Assembly (NCBI GenBank): GCA_037447655.1
Contig: JBBHKE010003526.1
Span: 1 to 20,219 of the forward strand
Direction of reading: 5' to 3'
Origin: Zygnema cylindricum
Lineage: Eukaryota > Streptophyta > Zygnematophyceae > Zygnematales > Zygnemataceae
DNA length: 20,219 bases
Every line of letters starts with the position of its first letter. Positions within the stretch are counted from its first letter, which is position 1. Under the pieces are notes generated by a model that ran no database searches, was not told the DNA's origin, and saw nothing but the letters and a program-made list of their open reading frames with translations. Of this stretch, positions 1 to 10,392 are shown piece by piece. A program made the translations under genes and the position numbers.

Positions 1-1025
1 GAAATTAGTTTTATTAATGCTAAAAGCGATTCACAGAGTAAATATATTTTAGAAACACAGAGGAGAAGTTACAAGATTTTTCCTTTTTGGCAAAAAAAGT
101 ATAAAGTAAACAGCCAATCACAATATGTATTTTTAGCCAGCTTATAACTTTGGTGTATTTTACAAATTAATGATGTGCTATTCGGTCTTTTTTAGTGTTC
201 TGTACTGGTCTACTAAATTGACTGAATTACATTATATTTGGCCACACAGCTCGTCGTGAGCCACCTAATAATATGCTAGCGTTCAGGTCAGAAAAAATGA
301 AATTAAAGACGAGCAATTGACACTATTAGTGATGGTCAAACAAATAAAAATGTACCAGAAAAATCCCATAGATTGTCAAACATTTATCCCATTGGCTGTG
401 GGGAATCAGATACTTCACCGTCGGAAAAAAAAAAAAAAAGGTTTGAAATTCAAATTGTATCGCAAGCTTGTTAAAATCGGTACCTTTCGTTCGCCAATTA
501 TTGTACGGATGGCATAATACACTAATATCGAAGCAATCAGTGCGACAAGCAACGCTAAGAGGAACTTTCCATCAGACAAATTGCAAGGCGGTATGTTACA
601 CGACTGTTACCTTTTAAGAAAGCGTAATAAAAAACTGTTAGCTTTACCGGCTTAGTTCTTGACTTCTAACGTCACGACAGCGTATTGCACAAAAATCATA
701 GAACAATACTAGCATCTGTTCAAACATTATACAAGTTTTGACGTTTTGACGGTGCAGCATTAAAGGATTCCGTATTGATTAGCTACAAGCTGAGTGGTTC
801 CATGTACTTGTTAACTGTTCACGATTCACGTTTGGACAGCCGTGTTAACCATAGTCATTTTAGGGACTTGTCCTTTTGCTAAGTACGGTGAGTGTTTGTT
901 ACTTTGACATTGTTAAATAAAATCTTATTGTTCTTGACATTGTACTTTAAAATAAAGCTAGAACAATTTAATTCATGAACTGAAAAAAAATATACTTCGT
1001 ACACTGTGTTGAGATTGAAATGAGG
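1..1025. other. AT-rich non-coding flank, no gene seen
   Basis: No reading frame here shows a recognisable domain. The longest frame (317-517, plus) is low-complexity, lysine-rich and spans an A-run near 426-439, so I treat it as chance. I see no tRNA or rRNA signature or transposon protein. It may be intergenic DNA or very old transposon remnants. Confidence 0.6.
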
Positions 1026-1160
1026 TACATTACAAACCACCATTTTGAACTAGAAATAGTGGTGATGTGGACGAGTTTGTCGAGTTCAACATTGTTCTAC
1101 CTTACAAACTGAAAACAATGATGGTGTGGATGAGTTTGACGAGTTCTATATTATTGCACC
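1026..1160. repeat. diverged tandem duplication, about 70-bp and 63-bp units
   Basis: Two adjacent units (about 1026-1097 and 1098-1160) share the order TAC(A/C)TTACAAAC, then a GATG-GTGTGGA/GATGTGGA-type block, then GAGTTTG-CGAGTTC and an ATTGTT/ATTATTGC ending. The match is clear by eye but imperfect, with substitutions and a few indels, so the duplication is old. No coding frame runs through it. Confidence 0.6.
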
Positions 1161-3270
1161 TGTAGAGTTAAAGTGAAACGATAAGTGCATGCTTCAACTT
1201 GGTTGGGCGCAAGCGCCTAAGTCAATTTGTGCTAAATCGCCCAATTTGCGTACACAACATTATTACTTTGGCAACAAGTTGTTAAGTCTTCAATTCGTTG
1301 ACTATCTTTGACCTGTGAAAAAATGTAAGTAGCCATACAGGATTCCAACTCGCGGCATTATGTATCGTTACTTCAACTCCATATGCATCGGCCTTCAAAT
1401 AACGCGATTACGCGCACGGAGACACCCAGATGACAACTTCATACCATTTACTTTAGATACATTTGGGACCTTGGACTCTTCCTTAGACAACTTCTTACGT
1501 GATTTCCTTCGATGGAATTTTGAAGTTAGAGGGCTTGGTAGTCCTTCCCCAACTCTCATGCCAACTTTCACCGCCAACGCATCTTTGTTGCCCTTCATCG
1601 GTCTCAAGCTTCGACCCTCATTTAGAAGAGCGCGCTGGTGAATAATGGTCTTGAACTAAGAGACTCACCTCCGCATGTAGATGATTCTAGTCTTTCCGAC
1701 CTTTGGTGCGGATTTGTTTTGGCTTTTGGGCTCATAACCATCTTTCTCTTTTTAGGAGAATTACGAATAAAAATACTGCATGGGCGAACACTCCATAGGC
1801 TTTGGTTTTTTGGAATTACTTTGTGGTTCCAGTTCAATTTCCTAACATATTAAATTTGAGTATGAATCGTTTTCGGGTTTGACAAGGAGGCCACTAAGGG
1901 CATGTTACGACGAGGAATTCCCCTTAAAAGTTCCCGCGATGGTGTGAACCTAGTAGTTGCAGTCCATAATGTCAAAACTCAGCACTATGGTAAGCTTTGG
2001 TTCAATACTTTGGAAACGTTACGTGCGGCTACGTCATATTCGTGCGTGTTATACCATATAAGACGCATGTGTTATGGGTTACTTCATATGGCGGTTTCAG
2101 TTGTTTTCCATTTGAGCCATTCTTCGTGGTGGGAGCTTTTTTCGCCTTTTTTATTTTGCGATTTTCGCCTCCTTGTAGTCTTTGTAGTTTGTACCCTATG
2201 TACACACACGGACATATTTCTTGCCTGCTACATTGGGCAAAAGTACAAATGTGAATTTCGAAACCACTAAATGTACGAACGTTGTCGGTGGTCGTACGCA
2301 GGGTCAAAGGTTTAAAACTTAAAAGACAAACGTCAAGATTCGCAATCGTCGCATAAAAAGTGGACGTGGAAAATGTCGAAGCCGTTCAATACAGTTGATA
2401 CACGTGCGACCAATGAATGATCCTATACGTGGCTTTTAAAAAAATTTTTCATTTCAAAACGTGATATGATTTTGTAGGCTGTCACTCGTAAAATTTTGTC
2501 AGTGCACGCCACGACGAGTTGTCACGCTAAGAATCCTTAACCGTCTGCTTCGATACCACCGTCCACATGGATAAACAGTCATCAACTCTTGATATTTTTG
2601 TCGCTTTATGTCCGTACTGTAATTATACATACAGGCACCGGCAATTTTCAATAATTGGTTTGGAAATTGATACCTGTACGTACGAGTTACGCAATAAATG
2701 TGTACTGCTATGGATATGGATAAGGCAAGAATAGCAAAGAAAAAAAAATGTCGCACGAAATTAAGGGTATTGTGTGTTAAGTCAATGTAATGGTACACGT
2801 GTACAAGTTCGCGTGGCATTGGTGAGTTCATAACTCAACTAGGACCTGACTGGATACCTTACATGTACCATCTTGTGTCAGTCAGAAGGACAGTTAGGTA
2901 GGTTTCGTACAGTCTTGTCAGTTACATGTTTCCTAGATATTGACTCCCACGTGTTGTCATCGATTTGTACGATTGTCGGTGAATGGTGAAGATCGTCAAT
3001 AAGCGCTCAGTTCAGCATTTAATGTCAATTGTCGGTGCCGTACATATAATTCGTTGCTTGTCGGTGACATTCGCCTATGAACAGTATTTTGTCTTTTGCA
3101 TTTAAAACAAATCTTCCCGAAGCAATATGCCAATATTGTAGGCTTATTTTTGTAATTATAAATATCGGAATAAAATGCGGTATCATTACATAATGATTAT
3201 ATACCTTTTCGCACATCAATATTTAATTATTTACTAAGCCCGAGGCGTCTGACTGTCTTTCCACAACATG
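1161..3270. other. non-coding stretch, no supported gene
   Basis: About 2.1 kb with several frames of 70-120 codons on both strands (for example 1395-1607 minus, 1902-2270 plus, 2499-2831 minus). None carries a domain, motif or sensible composition, and they overlap one another in antisense. A perfect 5-bp stem with a 2-nt loop (GGCGC-AA-GCGCC) sits at 1206-1217. A basic, Ser/Lys-rich minus-strand frame at 1395-1607 could be an old exon remnant, but nothing supports it beyond composition. Confidence 0.5.
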
Positions 3271-3406
3271 TGACGCGACGGGCAATCAACGTTAGTGCCG
3301 TCACACGTTTCGTCAGCGAGAGAATCTGTGACGCCCAAGCTGACGTCTTATTAATTTCCGTGAAACGACGTGACGCTGCATCGCTGTTGCTTGCGTCGCC
3401 ATGACG
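3271..3406. promoter_or_regulatory. cluster of TGACG/CGTCA motifs (possible bZIP/TGA-factor sites)
   Basis: Seven copies of the pentamer TGACG or its complement CGTCA fall within 136 bp, at 3271, 3299, 3311, 3329, 3341, 3371 and 3402. The one at 3341 reads TGACGTC, close to the CRE/as-1 type core bound by plant bZIP (TGA-class) proteins. Well under one copy would be expected by chance in this length. No transcribed gene can be tied to it from the sequence, so a regulatory role is inference. A decayed repeat with an internal motif array would look the same. Confidence 0.3.
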
Positions 3407-3467
3407 TTTGAATTCTCACAATTTTTACGTTTCACGTACTTTTTCCTGTCCGTTTGTCGTTGGTTGT

Positions 3468-3525
3468 TTTGAGGGGCAATAAACGTGACTGCTGTGACAC
3501 GTAGTTTGTCTTTCGGCCCCTCAAA
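3468..3525. repeat. 10-bp perfect inverted repeat, 38-nt loop
   Basis: TTTGAGGGGC at 3468-3477 is the exact reverse complement of GCCCCTCAAA at 3516-3525. The intervening 38 nt contains GTGAC/GTCAC-type words. It could be the terminal repeats of a tiny MITE remnant, a hairpin in a transcript, or chance in a motif-rich stretch. No flanking target duplication was evident. Confidence 0.45.
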
Positions 3526-4880
3526 CATTTTTAGCTTATTCAAACCGTCGGTTTTTTTATTGAAAAAGAGCGCTGGATTACGATTGAGAAAAAACAGATC
3601 AAACGTTGTGATGAAGAAAAGGGTATATGACCATGTAACCTTAACGATCCAAGTTTTTAGGATTACAAATTCTACATATAGCTTTTTGAGAGTTCAAATG
3701 TCCTAAAAAGAAATGTAATCACTTAAATTCGTGATATGTGCAGATGTCATATAATTTTGTGACTATTTAGTACGTTAGAAGTTAATTATTTTGTGACTTT
3801 ATAGACTTTTACATTTTTTGTAACATTGTAGACGTCTAGTTTCTTGTGTCATTGTGATGTCATGCCAATTAGTGACACTGTCGAGGTCAATAAAGTGGGA
3901 AATTTATGTCAAGGTTTTTCTATTTTCTTATTTGATCATTTCCCTCTCAATTTCTCAACGAATTACGAGCACAAATAGTCAAAATTTACTTTTATATATC
4001 TTTCCACATCACGCCAAAAAAAAACGGTTTCGTTCCAATAAGAGTTGGAGGTGAGAGGTAGTGGGAGAGGGAATGGCAAGGCCATCGACGACCATTACTT
4101 TTACAATGACCCATAAATGAAAGTGGAGGTCCGGGAACCCTTGGAGTTTTATTTCTAGAAAATACAAGAAAAAAACAAATATTGTGTAATCTCCTTCGAG
4201 CAAAATCTTCCAAATCGTGTGAGACGACAAGAAAAAAATACTTGTTTGGTGGTTACATGTCACTTTACTTTTGTTAGGCTCTCGAGGTGATTCACGTTGA
4301 GTTCGAGGATAACTTGGCATAACTTGATAGTGGTTCGAAAAAAACAAGAACCCCAAGCTAAAGTATATTATGAATTTCAAGATGATTAAAATTGTACTTT
4401 GGTCTTTACCATTTATTTATACAACATAATATTTTTCCATTGCAACATTGTCATGCCGCAAGGCGTCGGTGGGTATTATTGTTGAATCCTATACTAATCG
4501 GCGTGTATGTGACTTGACAAATGGCTAAGTTGTGAACCCTCGAAGGTTCATGCATTATTTTTTGTAGCGTAGGGAGGGTTTTTATCCTCGAGGTGTAGAT
4601 GAAAGGCATCCCGAGGCGACCACGGAGCCGCCGTCTCTAGAAACTGGCAACGTTTGCACGTAGGAACCTGCTTGCTTAGAGACATACAGGAATTAGTGTA
4701 GCTGTACGATAAGCAACAACATAGGAAAAAAGCCATGTGGCTGCATATGAATAGTTGCAAATTACAACGCAAGAATCCAACATTAGAGAGTTGTCGTTTT
4801 CTGGCAAATCTTAATTCTCGAGATTTGTTGAACCTTTTTGTTTCAGTTGGCATTTCGGCAACATATTTAGTATCCGTTAG
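3526..4880. other. non-coding stretch, no supported gene
   Basis: Several minus-strand frames exist (3992-4213, 4009-4380, 4548-4853), but they overlap each other and show no conserved domain. One frame near 4100-4150 (minus) has a short hydrophobic run followed by a Pro-Gly-Pro-Pro peptide. That superficially recalls the N-terminus of a cytochrome P450, but nothing after it fits, so it is not called. There is no RNA gene or transposon protein signature. Confidence 0.5.
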
Positions 4881-4889
4881 TTGTTGAGT

Positions 4890-4905
4890 TAGGGTTTCTC
4901 TCTCT
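4890..4905 (+). promoter_or_regulatory. telo-box followed by CT-rich stretch
   Basis: TAGGGTTT (4890-4897), a plant telo-box in reverse orientation, is followed at once by CTCTCTCT. In plants this pairing is common around transcription start sites and in 5' untranslated regions. No clear downstream exon could be identified: the small ATG-initiated frame near 5069 stops after about 36 codons. The role is therefore only suggested. It could belong to an eroded gene or to the unrecognised 5' LTR of gypsy-1. Confidence 0.3.
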
Positions 4906-4993
4906 GGATCCTGAGTTTCTTGCTAGCTATTATCTCTGAGCTTTCTTATCTCTCTTTCCTGTACTAAGTAATCACCTAATCTACCGTCGCAAG

Positions 4994-5033
4994 CCAGCCT
5001 GCAAGGTTCCCCTCCAGCCTGCAAGGTTCCCCT
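4994..5033. repeat. perfect 20-bp tandem duplication
   Basis: CCAGCCTGCAAGGTTCCCCT occurs at 4994-5013 and again, without a gap or mismatch, at 5014-5033. A perfect match in otherwise diverged DNA indicates a recent slippage or repair event. Confidence 0.9.
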
Positions 5034-5213
5034 CCAAACTGTGTCTCACTTGCCGTGGTCTATGAATTATGGCGTGTGAATCTTGTGTTTTATTGTTGCT
5101 TGTGCGCGGTTTCTGTCGTTTGGGTTTTTTTTTTCTAACTCCGCGAGTGCTGGTTTTCTCGGCGGCTTCATTCAGTTAAGGAGAGTCTGCTGTCTGCAAG
5201 TTGGACTCTTGTG

Positions 5214-5263
5214 GGGAATATTGAAGACTTCACGACCTAGTGGCCACTGACGCAAATATTCCC
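5214..5263. repeat. 9-bp inverted repeat enclosing a 10-bp palindrome
   Basis: GGGAATATT (5214-5222) and AATATTCCC (5255-5263) are exact reverse complements. The loop contains the perfect palindrome AGTGGCCACT (5239-5248). It could be a structured RNA element or a protein-binding site, or a chance arrangement. No gene context decides between these. Confidence 0.5.
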
Positions 5264-6337
<1,074 letters not shown>

Positions 6338-7807
6338 ATGTCAACGGACTGGAATAATTTACAGTTAGTGGCTGGGACCACCAAAAGCTCAAGTTCTTAC
6401 CGAGTGCCGCCTAGAGAATCGATTACGACCGGCTCCCCTCCGATATCTTTTCCAAACTCAGCAGTTCAGTCGCAATTTTTGGGATCACCCAGTCCGTCTA
6501 GTTATGGTCTTTCTTCTCTCCGAAGGTCTACGTCATCTATTTCTTCGTCTTTCACCTACAGTTCGGGGGATGATTCGCACACCGACTCACTCGACATACA
6601 GGGTCTAGGGCTATCGCCGTCAATTTTCTCAGTGAACAGTACCTTACACACTTATTTCGGTCCTTCTAGAGTGGACATGGCTTCATCTATGGACACCGGA
6701 GGAGGCAAACATCATTTTTGTTTTTTTGGTCTCAAAGACACCATGTCCTTGTCACACCTTCGCATGCTTTTCGATACCGAAATGAGTGACCCCGCATTTC
6801 GGTACGAAGACCGTTATGACCTACGGGTTGTTTTTTCTTTACTAGGAAGATACCTCAGAGGATCTGCCCTATCCCTTTATACATGGAAATATCAAAAATT
6901 TTGTGCTATGACTGAAATAGCACCCGCCTATTCCGGAGCTCATAATTGGCAGCCCCAAAAATCCTTTCCAACCCGCTGTCCCTGCAGTTTATGACTCCGC
7001 AGGTAATGAAATTTCACTTGCAATACTTGAGGTTCCTCATCAATTTGCAGTGGCAGTTAGGGCTGCAATTCCGGCTAGACCTGAAATGCTGGTCCCTGTA
7101 AGAGATCCAGTCTCGTTAATTTTCAATTTATCACAGGTCGAGTTTCGAATACAAAATCCTGACCAAGTCAAAGAGTTAATGAATTTCAAATGCAAATCAG
7201 GTGAAACAGCCCGGCATTGTGGTCACGTATGGAAACTTTGCGTGAAGCCCTACCGGATCTAATCTCAAAAGCTGAGGCGGTACCAAAATTTGTGGGTCAA
7301 TTTCCCACACAATCTCGACGATTTATTCAGAATCGTCTGACTGAAGCATATGGCCTTAAATTCAATTTCGAGCAGGCTGCAGAGTATGCTGTAAAGTATG
7401 AAATGCATACCAGTTGGTGGGACGCTCATGAGCGGTCAAAACCTTCACCTAAAGATTACCCTAATCCGAATCCTAACCAGAATCCTAACGCGCGCAACCC
7501 ATGGCCCAACCCAAGACCTCCTTGGGCCCCCGCCATGGGATCCTTCCCGACGACTCATTGAGTGCGTATATGTTTCCGTTGCGATCACAATGGTCACGAC
7601 GCACGCAGCTGTCCAGAAAAGGCAGCCATGTATACTCACTGCAATGAAACAGGTCATTACGTACAACGATGTCACATTAAGAATCCGGATTTCAGTTATC
7701 AAAATCAAATCAAAAACCGCGGTATACCTGCTCCCTCGGCAAAATTGGCCACTTCACCTAAAGGGGAAGAGAAAGACACTCCCCCAAAAATCAGCCGGAG
7801 GTACTGA
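6338..7807 (+). pseudogene. gag: gypsy-1 gag (capsid plus zinc knuckle), broken
   Basis: Gag would assemble the cytoplasmic virus-like particle and bind element RNA. The first frame (6338-6994, from ATG) starts with a Ser/Pro-rich stretch. A capsid-like segment near residues 120-190 has the pattern LGRYLRGSALSLYTW, like the L-x-G-x-A-x-x-W core of plant gypsy gags. The reading continues in another frame (about 6990-7262), then back in the first (7217-7561), giving a Pro/Asn-rich linker (about 7456-7520). After a TGA at 7559-7561 the same frame gives a knuckle CFRCDHNGHDARSC that matches CX2CX4HX4C. A second knuckle follows (HCNETGHYVQRC) with Tyr in place of its first Cys. At least two frame changes and one stop show this is dead. 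Lysine-rich sequence follows to the stop at 7807. Confidence 0.85.
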
Positions 7808-8801
7808 GATAGAGCAGATATGCAGGTTACCGTGGCGGCCATGATGAAAGAGCAGTTTGTCGCGCTTATGGCGTAGGTTAAACAACAATTAACTGGAATG
7901 GCCCGAACCGTAGTCCATATGCCCTCTTTTGCTGGACGATCTCTCCGAGAGTCAACCGTCCAACAGCGGGCAGCTCTTTTCAAAGGGAATCTCGATCATA
8001 ATCGTGAGTCTAAATCCATAAACATTCGCATACCATAATCATTTGCTAAAGAACCTAAAACCATTATCTCGGAAACAACCTCTTGCATTCTAGCGGGGAG
8101 TATACAAGATGTTTATAAGGTCAAAAAACGGTTAGCAATACTGTCCACTATGCTTCCCGAATCGAATAGCGAGGTTAAATCCTCAGATCCAACTCAATCA
8201 GCACGTGGATTATAGGAACTTAAAAACCATCGTAGTACTCTCTCTCTTCAAGCAATTACTCTTGAAGAGCGCTCCAGTATTACTCCACACATCAGTTTTT
8301 TGGATAATAAGCTAGGTGTGTTCACAGTTAATGGGGTAGCCCCAACTTTACCTCTCATGGACACAGGGGCGAAACCAATTATCCTCGAGCAGATTTTTCC
8401 AAGAAAATAGGTTTTACTGCAGATACACTATAACCCATTACCACTCGTTTGTTGACTTCCGTGGGAACCATAGAACCAGTCCTGGGTATGACAAAAGAAC
8501 CATTCTGTTTTCAATTTCAGTGTCAGTCCGAAACCGATTTTGCAGAAATATACGCTCACGCCTTGGTCACCAAGTGTAGTGATTACGAATGCTTCGTCGG
8601 CCTAGACGTCATTTTTCAAGGGGGGGGGGGGGTGATACGCATGATCAAATATTTTCGTACAGACCAAACAATTTTCCAAACTGCAAAGTTTGCTTACCTC
8701 TCATCTCAGCTCAGCAACCCATGTCGACTACGGCTCATTCTGAGTTTGTCTTGCGAGCCTATGCCGTAGTTAGCGTAGGCGCCAAAATTCTTAAACTTTA
8801 A
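7808..8801 (+). pseudogene. gypsy-1 linker and aspartic protease, broken
   Basis: The protease would cleave the Gag-Pol polyprotein. The first part (7808-8280) is an interrupted linker with several stops. The catalytic signature LMDTGA lies at 8354-8371, in the gag frame, preceded by VNGVAPTLP as expected for the strand before the active-site loop. The reading then changes frame (8449-8632) and shows a YECFVGLDVIF peptide at about 8583-8616, typical of the C-terminal retropepsin strand-turn (the hG-I/LGxDxI region). At the G-tract 8620-8632 it changes frame again to reach 8801. The family normally has one DTG per monomer and acts as a dimer. Confidence in the assignment is good; function is lost. 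Confidence 0.8.
8620..8632. repeat. G13 homopolymer at a frame change
   Basis: Thirteen consecutive G residues. The protease reading enters in one frame and the downstream peptide (DQIFSYRPN onward) resumes in another, so the tract is the probable site of a length change. It could equally be a sequencing-length error. Confidence 0.9.
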
Positions 8802-8951
8802 ATAGCGGACGAAGTCTTACCAGATCGGCAAAGAGTGCCGGAATTATTTGGCACACCCGAATTTATCATTGACTCCTCATAATTTGACAGAATGTATAAA
8901 TTTACGGTATCGATTCCCTTATGAGGTATTCCGGATCCACCCGCTATTGCA

Positions 8952-9988
8952 ATGGATCATTTCGGGTTCTTGCCTGTTAACTGGAAACCATTCAGTTTAC
9001 AACCTAACACGAACGGTCTCGTTTTCTTAGACCTTTTTGCAGGAATAGGTACCACACTTCTCTCTTGCCTTCGTAACGATCTTCTGGTTAGGCAGTATTA
9101 TTCTGTAGATATTGACACTTTAGCTAGACGTGCTCAGTTACACCACTTTCGAATCGTGCATTATTAATACCTCCACATCTTACAACAGTCTGGTTTTCAC
9201 AACATGCACTCCGCTATATCACAGGATATTTGCTTAATAGGAAATCATCATTTGTCGGAATTAGATCCGATCGATCTCCTTTTTGCCGAATGGGAATATC
9301 AGGGAATGTTTAGGGTCGAAAAGGGCTTAGGTTTTGCAGATCTGCGTAGTAAAGTTTTCTTCGAGGTAGTGCGGCTTATCCATTTTTTTCAATCACTGAA
9401 CCGCTTTTTTGGATACGTTTTAGAAAACGTCGCAGCTTTTAATGACCCCCGACCAATGGTTCTCACAGATTACAAACGCATTGAATGATTATTCGGACAG
9501 CCACTGATCATAGATGCCGAACGCCACGGCTCGCTAGCCCACCGGGTTCGTTCCAAGTGGACTAACCTGGTGGACACAGGCCGGCTTCGAGAAGCTAACC
9601 TTGCTGTCCGACCACCTAAACTTTCCATTCAAGAAGAACTTTTCATAAGGTCTAGACATGTGTCCAGACAGACTATCCTCCGCATTTTGTCTTAACATTC
9701 CTTGCCGGCCATTACGTGCACTTCCTACACTAGTGGCATATCCAAACACTCACGGATTTTCCTTTAACGGACGTGGTATGCTTCAGAACACACATACGGG
9801 CAGTCTAGAAGAACCTACTGCTGCAGAGCGAGAACACCTTCTCCATTTCATCCCAAGCTCCACGGCTGCCCCAAGACTCACTGAGCGGGAGCGCTGCACA
9901 TTTCTTCATCGGGTCACGGATCCACAATCAATGTCATTTGTCTTGGGCATAGGGTTCGTAGCCGATCGATACGCACAGAACCATCCGT
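8952..9988 (+). pseudogene. gypsy-1 cytosine-5 DNA methyltransferase domain, broken
   Basis: This would transfer a methyl group from S-adenosylmethionine to cytosine C5 in DNA. Motifs appear in family order. SAM-binding LDLFAGIGTTL is at about 9027-9059. An acidic SVDID strand is at about 9102-9116. Motif IV (DLLFAEWEYQG) is at about 9273-9305, with Tyr at 9297-9299 where the catalytic Cys is expected. KGLGFADLRS follows. LENVAAF is at 9420-9440 (the ENV of motif VI). DAERHGSLAHRVR is at 9513-9551 (motif VIII). In another frame, GRGMLQ and EEPTAAERE (about 9769-9834) correspond to the C-terminal motifs. In-frame stops lie at 9165-9167 and 9486-9488, and the frame changes near 9690. The length of about 340 codons fits one catalytic domain. 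The spacing resembles DNMT3/DRM-like and phage-like enzymes more than DNMT1. It sits inside the polyprotein, with protease before it and RT after it. Confidence 0.85.
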
Positions 9989-10392
9989 CTCATTCAGTTG
10001 GGGGGGAGGGGGATAAACCATTTAAACACACTGCATCAAAATCCTCACGTTCTCTCCGGGGTACAACTTTTCAGCTTTCTCTCTTTCCTTCCTCCAAGTC
10101 TGACACAAATCACACTATTTACGATTTCTTAAAACCTAGTCATATGAGTTGGTCCATCCTAGCATACACAGCGGCTAGGTCTCAGATGGCGGTACGCGCC
10201 GCACCACAGTGGACAACTGCATTTCGATCTAGAAGTTGGCATCATGCAGTAAATTGTTTGCATCAGCTTCCGACTGAGTATGAATTGGGACAGTTCTTAA
10301 TATCGGATGAACAACTAGCGTTTGCACAAGCCATGAAGCCATTACCATCAACGCACCTGAAAAACCAACTTGGAAATTTGGGACGAGACTAA
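9989..10392 (+). pseudogene. gypsy-1 linker between methyltransferase and RT
   Basis: This continues the longest open frame of the element (9658-10392, 244 codons) past the methyltransferase motifs. It is Ser/Lys/Pro-rich with no recognised domain. Its last part (DEQLAFAQAM, about 10306-10335) is also present at the start of gypsy-2 (17854 onward), so it is a genuine conserved part of the element family. It may act as a spacer or protease-cleaved junction. A G-rich run (GGGGGGGAGGGGG, about 10001-10013) lies at its start. Confidence 0.6.

Noticed and set aside
1395-1607. Basic, Ser/Lys-rich minus-strand frame that could be an exon
   Set aside because: It overlaps an equally long antisense frame, shows no domain, and has no supporting splice or start context.
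2499-2831. 110-codon minus-strand frame with a hydrophobic segment
   Set aside because: A single hydrophobic run in AT-rich DNA is not evidence of a membrane protein, and nothing else supports it.
3992-4380. Minus-strand frames with a hydrophobic run and a Pro-Gly-Pro-Pro peptide, recalling a cytochrome P450 N-terminus
   Set aside because: The resemblance is a few residues only, the pieces are in different frames, and no later P450 motif is present.
4548-4853. 101-codon minus-strand frame with a Cys-rich middle
   Set aside because: No recognised motif, unusual composition, and no gene-like context. Most likely a chance frame.
9204-9488. The methyltransferase pieces as a free-standing host gene nested in the element
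   Set aside because: There is no separate start, promoter or terminator. The same strand and near-continuous reading with flanking Pol segments favour a domain of the polyprotein.
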